A stretch of 38,895 nt of DNA from positions 1-38,895 of the forward strand of contig DYMN01000024.1 in assembly GCA_020740485.1 (NCBI GenBank). The letters run 5' to 3'. This DNA comes from Polaribacter sp. (lineage in GTDB: Bacteria; Bacteroidota; Bacteroidia; Flavobacteriales; Flavobacteriaceae). Below the pieces are notes generated by a model, which worked only from the letters and a program-made list of their open reading frames with translations, had not been told where the DNA came from and searched no databases. The position numbers were made by a program, and so were the translations under genes. This document shows positions 8,819 through 17,065 of the stretch, one piece after another (within the stretch, counting starts at the first letter, position 1; each line of letters opens with the position of its first letter).

Positions 8819-9913
8819 ATGAAAGCAGGTATCGTAGGACTTCCCAATGTGGGTAAATCAACTTTATTCAATTGTTTATCCAATGCAAAGGCGCAATCTG
8901 CCAATTATCCATTTTGCACCATTGAACCCAATTTGGGCGTTATCAACGTACCTGATCCGCGTTTGGAAAAACTCTCTGAAATAGTCAATCCGCAACGTGT
9001 GCAACCCGCTGTAGTAGAGATTGTGGATATTGCCGGTTTGGTGCGTGGCGCCAGCAAAGGCGAAGGTTTGGGAAATCAATTTTTAGCCAATATCCGTGAA
9101 ACCGATGCTATCATTCACGTTTTGCGTTGTTTTGAAAATGACAATATTACCCACGTTGAAACTACTATAAATCCGGTTCGCGACAAGGAAATCATCGACA
9201 TCGAATTACAAATCAAAGATTTGGAAACCTTAGATAAAAAATTAGAAAAAGTAAGACGTGCTGCTAAAACCGGAGACAAAATTGCCCAAAAAGAATTGGC
9301 AACTTTAGAGAAAGTTAAAGTGGGATTGGAAGCAGCGCAATCTGTAAGAGCCATAGATTTAACAAGTGAAGAACGAGAAGAATATATAACCCCATTACAA
9401 TTATTGACCGATAAACCCGTGTTGTATGTGTGCAATGTGGACGAAGGTTCGGCAGTAAATGGCAATAAATACGTAGATGCGGTCAAGGAATCCGTTAAAA
9501 ATGAAACCGCAGATTTAATTGTTTTGGCTGTTGCCACTGAATCTGATATTGCAGAATTGGAGTCTTATGAAGAAAAACAACTCTTTTTAGAAGAATTAGG
9601 GTTGGAAGAACCCGGTGCAAGTCGTTTGATAAGAACGGCTTATCATTTATTAAACTTACAAACCTATTTTACAGCAGGCGTTAAAGAAGTTCGCGCTTGG
9701 ACCATTCACAAAGGAGATAAAGCCCCACAAGCGGCAGGAGTAATTCACACCGATTTTGAAAAAGGATTTATCCGTGCCGAAGTGATAAAATATGAAGATT
9801 TTGTAAACTATGGCAGTGAAGCTAAAGTGCGTGAAGCAGGAAAATTAAGTGTAGAAGGCAAAGAATATGTGGTGCAAGATGGCGATGTGATGCATTTTAG
9901 ATTTAATGTTTAA
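8819..9913 (+). CDS. ychF: redox-regulated ATPase YchF (Obg-like)
   Basis: YchF/OLA1 is a universally conserved Obg-family P-loop NTPase that prefers ATP, binds ribosomes and is linked to stress responses. The 364-aa length is typical. The P-loop GLPNVGKST is at residues 7-15, followed by YPFCTIEPN (G2) and [20 protein letters not shown] (G3). The usual NKxD G4 is replaced by CNVDE, as is typical of YchF and consistent with ATP preference. A coiled-coil arm precedes G4, and a C-terminal TGS domain ends in [12 protein letters not shown]. It stands alone behind its own promoter. Confidence 0.97.
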   Translation: MKAGIVGLPNVGKSTLFNCLSNAKAQSANYPFCTIEPNLGVINVPDPRLEKLSEIVNPQRVQPAVVEIVDIAGLVRGASKGEGLGNQFLANIRETDAIIHVLRCFENDNITHVETTINPVRDKEIIDIELQIKDLETLDKKLEKVRRAAKTGDKIAQKELATLEKVKVGLEAAQSVRAIDLTSEEREEYITPLQLLTDKPVLYVCNVDEGSAVNGNKYVDAVKESVKNETADLIVLAVATESDIAELESYEEKQLFLEELGLEEPGASRLIRTAYHLLNLQTYFTAGVKEVRAWTIHKGDKAPQAAGVIHTDFEKGFIRAEVIKYEDFVNYGSEAKVREAGKLSVEGKEYVVQDGDVMHFRFNV

Positions 9914-10178
9914 GGTTTTAGAAGTGAGATAAAAGATGTGAGTATTGAGATTTGAGAAGTGATTATTAACCCCTGATAACTATAGAATAGAATCGTGAAT
10001 CGTAAAATAAAAAGGAAATAGAAAGGTAAAAAGTAAAGGGTGAAAGTTTATTAAGTTAAACAAATTAGCACACTTCGACACTTCGACAAGCTCAGTGCAG
10101 GCAAGCTCAGTTCATCGCATTTCCAAATTTTCAAATTTTCAAATTTTCAAATTCCCAAATTCAAAACTCGTAAATATC
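9914..10178 (+). repeat. intergenic repeat cluster
   Basis: The stretch has three parts. The first is a degenerate AAGTGAGA/GTGAGTATTGAGA tract (9914-9963). Near 10074-10115 lies a GC-richer piece with CTTCGACA repeated and two AAGCTCAGT words. At about 10126-10165 there are near-tandem AAATTTTC units running almost to the next start codon. These look like multicopy intergenic sequences of the genome rather than genes. No start, domain or RNA fold is recognised. Confidence 0.6.
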
Positions 10179-10640
10179 ATGATTACACAAAAACACATTT
10201 TAGAAGCCCAACAAAAATGGGCGGATGCTATTGTTAAAATTGGGAAAACCTATTTGGAAAAAGGGGATTATGTTGGAGTGGCACATCAATTGATTGACCA
10301 TTTGTATGCTTATGATGAAGGAAATGTTTTGTTTAAACCCACCAAAGCAGGAAAAGACCAATTTCGCGGTACTGAGAAGGAAGCCCTTTCTTATTTTGTG
10401 AGTGGTTTGATGGATGAAGATCATGGGTTTGCCATACAACCTTGGTCAAATGTGCGCTTTGAAAACGAAGATTTTTTATTGATGAATGATTATGCGGTTG
10501 TTATGGGAAATTATTATTTTACCGATGCAAATACTGAAAATGAAGTAAAAGTTGAATTTACTTTTGGTTATATAAAAGACGCCAACGAGAAATTGCTAAT
10601 CAACCTACATCACTCTTCCCTTCCGTATCAAAGTCATTAA
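10179..10640 (+). CDS. NTF2-like protein resembling iota-class carbonic anhydrase (COG4337-like)
   Basis: A 153-aa soluble protein with the alpha-helix plus curved-sheet pattern of the NTF2/SnoaL/CaMKII-association fold. Conserved-looking parts are YAYDEGNVLFKPTKA, FAIQPWSNVRFEN, AVVMGNYYFTD, VEFTFGYIKD and the C-terminal HHSSLPY (His144-Ser147). From memory, this combination, especially GNYYFTD and HHSS, is that of the iota carbonic anhydrases, some of which work without metal to hydrate CO2. Database entries are often labelled SgcJ/EcaC or phosphoribosyl-AMP cyclohydrolase. There is no signal peptide with this start. The frame opens earlier (10095), but the extra residues come from the AAATTTTC repeats, so ATG 10179 is chosen. 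Catalysis is inferred. Confidence 0.7.
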   Translation: MITQKHILEAQQKWADAIVKIGKTYLEKGDYVGVAHQLIDHLYAYDEGNVLFKPTKAGKDQFRGTEKEALSYFVSGLMDEDHGFAIQPWSNVRFENEDFLLMNDYAVVMGNYYFTDANTENEVKVEFTFGYIKDANEKLLINLHHSSLPYQSH

Positions 10641-10964
10641 ACATATAAAATAAAAACAATTTTTCTTCTCCCACATTGCAGCTATCCAAAGCCATTACAC
10701 CATAAACAGTGGTTTTTATGATTATTGATTTCGGGTTTGCTCAGTGTAGATTTTAGTTTTCCGTTTTCAGGTTGGTTCTTATATAATAATCTCCCTAATT
10801 ATCATCGGTTTGTTGATAATTATCTTTTTATTAATCATTTCTTCAGCTCATTCTTTTTGGCATCTTTTTAATTACCAAAAATTTTAATATTACTGATTTT
10901 AATCATTAAAACTAAAACAATCCTATTGTACTTTAGCATATTAATGTTTTCTAAAAATTTCATT
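10641..10964 (+). other. intergenic region before iorA
   Basis: About 320 bases with no reading frame of note. It contains a possible terminator at 10796-10829 and, 36 bp before iorA, a TACTTTAG box (10929-10936) that is one mismatch from TAnnTTTG. No TTG at the expected spacing was found. Confidence 0.45.
10796..10829 (+). terminator. possible terminator between the NTF2-like gene and iorA
   Basis: TAATTATCA (10796-10804) and TGATAATTA (10814-10822) form a perfect 9-bp but AT-rich stem with a 9-nt loop, followed by TCTTTTTA. It lies 155 bp after the upstream stop, and its stability would be modest. Confidence 0.4.
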
Positions 10965-12569
10965 ATGAGACATATAGTATTGGGAAATGAAGCCGTTGCT
11001 CAAGGAGCAATTGATGCAGGTATCAGTGGGGTATATGCCTATCCCGGGACACCATCAACCGAAATTACTGAATATATCATCAAAAAAAATAAAACGGGAA
11101 AACTCAATTTACAGGCTACATGGTCTTCCAATGAGAAAACAGCCTTAGAAGCTGCTTTAGGAATGTCCTATGCCGGAAAACGAGCTTTAGTTGCAATGAA
11201 ACACGTAGGGCTTAATGTGGCAATGGATGCTTTTATGAATATGGCAATTTCCGGCATCAATGGGGGGTTGGTACTGGTTGTTGCCGATGATCCATCTATG
11301 CATTCTTCTCAGAATGAGCAAGATTCTCGTTATTTGGCTCATTTTGCTAAAGTACCAACCATTGAACCAAGTAATCAACAAGAAGCTTATGATGGAATTA
11401 GGCATGCGTTCAATCTTTCAGAGCGTTTGAAAATGCCTGTGTTATACAGACTTGTAACCCGATTAGCCCATTCACGTTCTTTAGTTAGTTTTAACAGTCC
11501 TGATTCAAAATCTGATTTTAAAATTTTATCAAATACAGATCGATTTAAACTCGTTCCTTCAAAGGCGCGCGAACAATACGATGAACTCATCAAAAAACAA
11601 AGTGTGATTAGCGCCGAATCTGCTGAATCTCCTTTTAATCAGCTGGCAATCGGTCGTGAAACTTCCTTGGGAATCGTAGCTTGTGGAATAGCTTACAACT
11701 ATTTAATGGAACATTTCCAAAAAAATTGTCCTTATTATATTCTAAAACTATCACAATATCCCATTCCAACAGAACAAATCAAGACTATCTATGAAAAATG
11801 TGATCAAATTTTAGTTTTAGAAGAGGGATATCCGTTTGTTGAAGAACAATTAGGAAACTTTTTTGATAAAAAATCTAAAGTTATAGGAAAATTAACTCAA
11901 CATCTTAACAGAACAGGAGAATTGAATCCCGATTTAGTTGCTATTTCGTTGGGTATTTCAAAAGTCAAAAATACCGAATTACCTGCAATTGTAAAGCCAA
12001 GGCTTCCGCAATTATGTGAAGGTTGCGGACATATTGATTTGTTTAATTCTTTAAATGAAATTAAGAAAGAAATAGGAGATGGTAAAATTTTTGGAGATAT
12101 AGGATGTTATGCTTTAGGAGCATTGCCCCCATTCGAAACCATCAATACACTAATAGATATGGGTGCTTCTATTCCCATGGCAAAAGGAGCTGCAGATGCG
12201 GGTTTACGACCGTCTATAGCCGTAATTGGAGATTCAACATTTACACATTCCGGCATAACCGGTTTATTAGATTGTGTCAATGATCATGCACCGGTAACCA
12301 TTATTATTTCAGATAATGCTGCTATTGCAATGACCGGTGGTCAAGAATCGGCAGCAAAGACAAAATTAAAAAACATATGCTTGGGAATCGGTGTACATCC
12401 TGACCACGTGAGGATTATGGAACCTTTACCTAAAAATCACAGCAAAAATATATCTCTAATCAAAGAAGAAATAGATTATCAAGATGTTTCCGTCATTATT
12501 TCACAAAGAGCTTGCGTTCGTTTATCAGCAGAAAGAAAGAAATTAGCAAAGGAAATGGCGTATGTTTGA
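10965..12569 (+). CDS. iorA: indolepyruvate ferredoxin oxidoreductase alpha subunit, short form
   Basis: IorA is the thiamine-diphosphate subunit that decarboxylates aryl-pyruvates to aryl-acetyl-CoA. The N-terminal half has the pyrimidine-binding region (GNEAVAQGAIDAGISGVYAYPGTPSTEI, QNEQDSR). The C-terminal half carries CEGCGH (residues 351-356), GDIGCYALG, and the diphosphate/Mg motif GDSTFTHSG ending in SDNAAIAMTGGQ. At 534 aa it stops just after SVIISQRACVRL, where family members usually continue into a two-cluster ferredoxin domain; that domain is absent. ATG 10965 is preferred over in-frame starts at 10926 (TTG) and 10944 because MRHIVLGNEAV fits the family. It leads an operon with iorB and an ADP-forming acyl-CoA synthetase. 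Confidence 0.88.
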   Translation: MRHIVLGNEAVAQGAIDAGISGVYAYPGTPSTEITEYIIKKNKTGKLNLQATWSSNEKTALEAALGMSYAGKRALVAMKHVGLNVAMDAFMNMAISGINGGLVLVVADDPSMHSSQNEQDSRYLAHFAKVPTIEPSNQQEAYDGIRHAFNLSERLKMPVLYRLVTRLAHSRSLVSFNSPDSKSDFKILSNTDRFKLVPSKAREQYDELIKKQSVISAESAESPFNQLAIGRETSLGIVACGIAYNYLMEHFQKNCPYYILKLSQYPIPTEQIKTIYEKCDQILVLEEGYPFVEEQLGNFFDKKSKVIGKLTQHLNRTGELNPDLVAISLGISKVKNTELPAIVKPRLPQLCEGCGHIDLFNSLNEIKKEIGDGKIFGDIGCYALGALPPFETINTLIDMGASIPMAKGAADAGLRPSIAVIGDSTFTHSGITGLLDCVNDHAPVTIIISDNAAIAMTGGQESAAKTKLKNICLGIGVHPDHVRIMEPLPKNHSKNISLIKEEIDYQDVSVIISQRACVRLSAERKKLAKEMAYV

Positions 12570-12663
12570 TGTGATGTGTTAGTTGTGGAGTTACAGGCAA
12601 ATTTTTAAGTCATAAATATCATTATTTTTTTATAATCATAACACATAATTCGTAAATCAAAAA

Positions 12664-13260
12664 ATGACAACCAATATAATTTTAGCAGGAGTAGGTGGTC
12701 AGGGTATCCTAACTTTGGCAGGCGTTTTAGATTTAGCTTGTTTAAATAATAATTTCTTATTCAAACAATCTGAAATACACGGAATGAGCCAGCGGGGTGG
12801 ATCAGTTCATTCGCATGTTAGAATTTCAGAGAATACCATTTATTCTGATATTATTCCGTTGAAAGGAGCTGATGCTATCGTCGCTACGGAACCTATGGAA
12901 TTATTGCGTTATTTGCATTATTTAAAGCCTGAAGGCTGGTTGATTACGGACAATGAAACAGTGGAAAACATAAGATCTTATCCTGATAAAGAAAGTTTGT
13001 TTGAATTAATAGCACAACATAAAAATCATCTGATCGTCAATGCAACAGAGCAAGCGAGAAAGATTGGAAATGCCAATATAAGTAATATGATTCTCCTGGG
13101 GATACTCTCTCAATTTGTCCCTTTGAAAGAAAGAGGTTTGAAAGCGGCAATTAAAACCTTATTTGAGCACAAAGGAGAAAGAATTGTTCAAATGAATATA
13201 GATGCTTTTGAAATAGGCATTACTTTAGTTCCCGATAACTTCCGCAAAAATGAACATTAA
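12664..13260 (+). CDS. iorB: indolepyruvate ferredoxin oxidoreductase beta subunit
   Basis: IorB is the gamma-domain partner of IorA and contributes the CoA/2-oxoacid binding lobe. The 198-aa length is normal. The family signature GVGGQGILTLAGVL opens the protein, followed by SEIHGMSQRGGSVHSHVR and ATEPMELLRYLHYLKP. It lies 94 bp after iorA and 55 bp before the acyl-CoA synthetase, all on the same strand with no terminator between them, so an operon is likely. No iron-sulfur motif is present, as expected for this subunit. Confidence 0.92.
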   Translation: MTTNIILAGVGGQGILTLAGVLDLACLNNNFLFKQSEIHGMSQRGGSVHSHVRISENTIYSDIIPLKGADAIVATEPMELLRYLHYLKPEGWLITDNETVENIRSYPDKESLFELIAQHKNHLIVNATEQARKIGNANISNMILLGILSQFVPLKERGLKAAIKTLFEHKGERIVQMNIDAFEIGITLVPDNFRKNEH

Positions 13261-13315
13261 ATTAGAAAGACAAATTTAATTTTCAATTTTTTAACCTTTA
13301 ATCACTAAACAATAA

Positions 13316-15361
13316 GTGCTAAATTCTAAACTTTTACAGCCTAATTCTATTGTCGTTATCGGAGCAAGTGATAATTTACAATCGCCTGGAGGTAAAGTAT
13401 TGTTAAATTTGATTTCCTCCGGATACCAAGGCAGATTATATGGAGTGAACCCAAAATTGGATGAGGTACAAAATATTCCCTGTTTTCACGATGTGAGTTT
13501 ATTACCCGAAGTAGATATGGCTATTATAGCTGTAGCCGCAAAATATTGTACTGATATTGTAAAAACCTTGACTGAAACCAAAAACACAAAAGCATTCATT
13601 ATTTTTTCAGCAGGTTTCAGTGAACAAGATGAAGCGGGAAAAAAAATGGAAACTGAAATAGTCAGACTGATAAACAAAGTAAACGGAACACTCCTGGGAC
13701 CTAATAACATTGGTATGATTAATACCCATTTTGCAGGGGTTTTCACAACACCCATACCTAAATTAGATCCCAAAGGCGTAGATTTTATTTCCGGTTCCGG
13801 AGCTACAGCTGTTTTTATTATGGAAGCAGCGATTCCTAAAGGATTGACTTTCAATTCCTTATTTTCGGTAGGAAATTCAGCACAAATTGGGGTAGAAGAA
13901 GTGTTGCAACATTTGGATGAAACCTATGTTCACGGTGTTTCTTCAGCTATCAAATTACTCTATATTGAAAGCATTCATAATCCACAAAAACTATTGTTGC
14001 ATGCAGTATCATTGCGTATCAAAGGGGCTAGAATTGCCGCCATCAAAGCCGGCAGTTCCGATGCCGGAAGCAGAGCCGCCAGTTCGCATACCGGAGCGCT
14101 CGCTGATGCAGATACAGCAGTAGATGCCTTATTTGAAAAAGCAGGAATTATACGTTGTTATAGTAGAGATGAATTGGTTAATGTAGCCGGAGTTTTAACT
14201 TATTCCGAACTTAAAGGTAAAAATATAGCTATTGTTACCCATGCTGGAGGTCCGGCAGTGATGCTGACTGATGCTTTGAGCAAAAATGGATTGAACGTGC
14301 CCAACATTACAAGTTTAAAAGCTCATGATTTATTAAATGGCCTTTTTGCCGGTTCTTCTGTTGCCAATCCAATTGATTTTTTAGCTACCGGTACTGCTGA
14401 ACAATTGGATTTAATCTTAGAGTATTGCATTAATATTTTTAATGAAATTGATGCGATAGCCGTTATTTTTGGTAGTCCGGGGTTATTCGAAGTGGACGAA
14501 GTTTACAAGGTGCTCCACAATAGAATTACTACTTCAACAAAACCTATTTTCCCTATTTTACCTTCTGTCATCAATGTGGAGCGTGAAATAAAAGATTTTA
14601 TTGCCAAAGGAAGATTTGCCTTTTTTGATGAAGTAAGTTTTGGAAATGCTTTAGCTAAAACATACCATGTTGTTCCTTCTGAAAAAATGGAATACCAATT
14701 AAATAAAACGATTCAATTGCAATTGAATAACATCATACAGTCAAAATCCGGTTATCTAACTCCACAAGACATTCAAAGCATTTTTCGCTTACTCGATATT
14801 CCGATTGTAAAAGAAATTATTGTTGCAAATGAGGAAGAAATTATAATTAATGACATCATTTATCCGGTGGTGGCTAAAGTAATAGGTCCTGTACATAAGA
14901 CAGATGTAGGTGGTGTAAGATTGAATATTAAAAACAAATCCGAATTATCTGAAAATATACATTCATTACTTCAAATCAATGAGGCAACAGGAGTGTTAAT
15001 TCAACCTATGATCAATGGTATGGAATTATTTGTTGGCGTTAAAAAAGAAGGTAATTTTGGGCATACCATCGTTTGCGGCATGGGTGGCATTATGATAGAA
15101 ATTCTCAAAGATGTAAGTATAGGATTGGCACCTCTTAATCCAGGTGAAATTCAAAGTATGATACACCAATTGAAATCCTTTGAAATGCTCAAAGGAACAA
15201 GAGGTAAAAAAGGGATAAACATTGAAAAATTTGTGGAAATCATATCAAAGGTTTCTTTATTGACCCAATATTTACCAAATATTGCAGAATTAGACATCAA
15301 TCCGTTATTAGCAGATGAAAACCAAGTTACGGCAGTTGATGCGCGTATCAGAATAGAATAA
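13316..15361 (+). CDS. ADP-forming acyl-CoA synthetase, alpha-beta fusion
   Basis: The enzyme converts an acyl-CoA, ADP and phosphate to acid, CoA and ATP, conserving energy at substrate level. The 681-aa protein joins both subunits. The first part has a CoA-binding Rossmann domain (VVIGASDNLQSPGGKVLLNL), succinyl-CoA-ligase-like domains and the phosphorylatable His258 in SSHTGALADADTAVDALF. The last third is an ATP-grasp domain with the second conserved His in GPVHKTDVGGVRL. The start is GTG; the following LNSKLLQPNSIVVIGASD matches the normal family N-terminus. Following iorAB, its likely substrates are aryl- or branched-acyl-CoAs, though acetyl-CoA is also possible. Confidence 0.9.
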   Translation: MLNSKLLQPNSIVVIGASDNLQSPGGKVLLNLISSGYQGRLYGVNPKLDEVQNIPCFHDVSLLPEVDMAIIAVAAKYCTDIVKTLTETKNTKAFIIFSAGFSEQDEAGKKMETEIVRLINKVNGTLLGPNNIGMINTHFAGVFTTPIPKLDPKGVDFISGSGATAVFIMEAAIPKGLTFNSLFSVGNSAQIGVEEVLQHLDETYVHGVSSAIKLLYIESIHNPQKLLLHAVSLRIKGARIAAIKAGSSDAGSRAASSHTGALADADTAVDALFEKAGIIRCYSRDELVNVAGVLTYSELKGKNIAIVTHAGGPAVMLTDALSKNGLNVPNITSLKAHDLLNGLFAGSSVANPIDFLATGTAEQLDLILEYCINIFNEIDAIAVIFGSPGLFEVDEVYKVLHNRITTSTKPIFPILPSVINVEREIKDFIAKGRFAFFDEVSFGNALAKTYHVVPSEKMEYQLNKTIQLQLNNIIQSKSGYLTPQDIQSIFRLLDIPIVKEIIVANEEEIIINDIIYPVVAKVIGPVHKTDVGGVRLNIKNKSELSENIHSLLQINEATGVLIQPMINGMELFVGVKKEGNFGHTIVCGMGGIMIEILKDVSIGLAPLNPGEIQSMIHQLKSFEMLKGTRGKKGINIEKFVEIISKVSLLTQYLPNIAELDINPLLADENQVTAVDARIRIE

Positions 15362-15475
15362 TGAGATTGTTGCAAAAGCCATTTTAGAAAAAAGATTAGA
15401 CCAATAGATGATTGATCTTGATTTTCATCCTTTTTGTATTTGTTATTTGTTTGCTCCTATTCAAAAAAAATAATT

Positions 15476-16267
15476 CTAATTTTTCACAGGAACTTGATCT
15501 CTTTTGGTGCTCCCTGTCTTTAAAGCTTTGTAGTTTTCATAACATTCCAAAACAGCTTCAATCACCTGCAAATCAGTGGCATTTTGTATGAAATATTCAG
15601 AATAGTTACAATAATCCAATAGGGAATTTAATTGTTCTTTATCCATTTCTGTATATTCCATCAATACTTCTCTATTGGCTTTTTGTTCCAACATGCTTCT
15701 TAAATCATCTTCGGTTTTGAGCTTTTTGAGTTTTTTGAGTTGTTGCGGTTTTTTTCCGAATAACTCATACATAAAATCTACCGGATGATAAATAGCATCA
15801 GCAGGTTGGTTGTATATTCTGGCAACCGGTGCGCCAGTTTCAAAGGTTTGAGGCATCCCTGAAATATGAATTTTTTCATATTTATTTACAGGTATCATTT
15901 TTGCATCAATTTCTAAAACACCAATCAACTGATAAGGTTTTAATTTTACCTCACCTAATTCTATTGGCGTTTCGAACATCCTAATTTCAAGATCATTTCC
16001 TTTCAATAAATCATTTGTGACTTTAATTTTTATGGATTGATAACCCACATAAGAAAAATAAACCGTATCATTGACCTGAACCGGAATACTGAAATGACCG
16101 GTGCTGTTTGAAATAGTGGCTCTAACACTATTAAGATTGATGATATGAGCATTTGGTAGTGGATTTTGTGTATCACCATCTAATAATCGTCCTTTTAACG
16201 CATGATTGTTTTGCCCAAAAGCGGTAATGGTTACTAACAAAAACAGAATAAGTGTAATTTTTTGCAT
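15476..16267 (-). CDS. exported CarboxypepD_reg-like domain protein
   Basis: The 263-aa protein starts with a signal peptide (MQKITLILFLLVTITAFGQ). Next comes one carboxypeptidase-regulatory-like beta-sandwich: LKGRLLDGDTQNPLPNAHI, STGHFSIPV, DTVYFSYVGYQSIKIKV. This is the domain that also begins SusC/TonB-dependent receptors, but no plug or barrel follows. The C-terminal half is a Lys- and Glu-rich helical region with a KKPQQLKKLKKLK stretch and a YTEMDKEQLNSLLDYC helix. Location is probably periplasmic or envelope-bound. The function is unknown. It lies downstream of the transaldolase terminator, so it probably has its own promoter. Confidence 0.8.
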   Translation of the reverse strand: MQKITLILFLLVTITAFGQNNHALKGRLLDGDTQNPLPNAHIINLNSVRATISNSTGHFSIPVQVNDTVYFSYVGYQSIKIKVTNDLLKGNDLEIRMFETPIELGEVKLKPYQLIGVLEIDAKMIPVNKYEKIHISGMPQTFETGAPVARIYNQPADAIYHPVDFMYELFGKKPQQLKKLKKLKTEDDLRSMLEQKANREVLMEYTEMDKEQLNSLLDYCNYSEYFIQNATDLQVIEAVLECYENYKALKTGSTKRDQVPVKN

Positions 16268-16300
16268 AGGGCAATATTAAAGGATTTCCATATTTTAATA

Positions 16301-16339
16301 CGTTAAAAAAAAGTCAATTATTGTTTCATAATTGACTTT
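16301..16339 (-). terminator. terminator after the transaldolase gene
   Basis: A perfect 12-bp stem (16310-16321 with 16328-16339, AAAGTCAATTAT in the plus sense) has a 6-nt loop. On the minus strand it is followed by eight T residues (A-run 16305-16312 in the plus sense), correct for transcription coming from 17021. Confidence 0.85.
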
Positions 16340-16364
16340 AATTTCAGAATAAAGTGTTAAAATA

Positions 16365-17021
16365 TTAGCCGTTTAACTTTTTATAATCGGCTAAAAATTT
16401 CTGTAGTCCCAAATCGGTTAAAGGATGATTAAATAATCCTTCGATAGCACTTAAAGGTGCTGTTATCACATCGGCTCCAATCTTAGCACAATCTACTATA
16501 TGCATCGTGTGACGAACGGAAGCAGCGAGAATTTGAGTTTTGTAATTATAATTATCATAAACTTCACGAATTTCGGCAATTAAGTTAAGTCCGTCTGTGG
16601 ATACATCGTCCAATCTTCCGATGAATGGCGAAACATAAGTGGCTCCTGCTTTGGCGGCTAACAGGGCTTGCCCCACTGAAAAGACTAAAGTACAATTAGT
16701 TTTTATTCCATTTTTAGTAAAATGTTTAATGGCTTTAATTCCATTTTTAGTCATAGGAACTTTAACTACGATCAACGGGTCTAAAGCTGTTAATTCATTG
16801 CCTTCTCTAAGCATCCCTTCGTAATCGGTAGCTATGACTTCCGCACTGACGTGGCCACTAACGATCTTGCAAATGTCTTTGTAATGTTGTTTGATGTTTT
16901 TTTCACCGGTTATACCTTCTTTCGCCATTAAAGATGGATTTGTTGTTACCCCATCGAGAACGCCTAATGCTTCGGCTTCTTTAATTTGATCTAAATTAGC
17001 TGTATCTATAAAAAACTTCAT
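16365..17021 (-). CDS. fsa: fructose-6-phosphate aldolase / small transaldolase
   Basis: A 218-aa TIM-barrel enzyme of the short transaldolase family. It cleaves fructose 6-phosphate or transfers dihydroxyacetone units in the pentose phosphate pathway. The family start MKFFIDTANLDQIKEA is followed by GVTTNPSLMAKEG, the Schiff-base Lys87 in LIVVKVPMT, NCTLVFSVGQALLAAKAGA, SPFIGRLDD and AASVRHTMH. Whether it acts as aldolase or transaldolase cannot be read from these motifs. It lies 44 bp after the E2 gene on the same strand, so co-transcription is likely, ending at the hairpin 16301-16339. Confidence 0.94.
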   Translation of the reverse strand: MKFFIDTANLDQIKEAEALGVLDGVTTNPSLMAKEGITGEKNIKQHYKDICKIVSGHVSAEVIATDYEGMLREGNELTALDPLIVVKVPMTKNGIKAIKHFTKNGIKTNCTLVFSVGQALLAAKAGATYVSPFIGRLDDVSTDGLNLIAEIREVYDNYNYKTQILAASVRHTMHIVDCAKIGADVITAPLSAIEGLFNHPLTDLGLQKFLADYKKLNG

Positions 17022-17065
17022 AAAATTATTTGTTAAAGTTATACGTTGCGATTAAATAATTATTT

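Noticed and set aside
10926..10964. TTG or earlier ATG start for iorA
   Set aside because: The extra residues match no family sequence and overlap a promoter-like box; MRHIVLGNEAV is the normal beginning.
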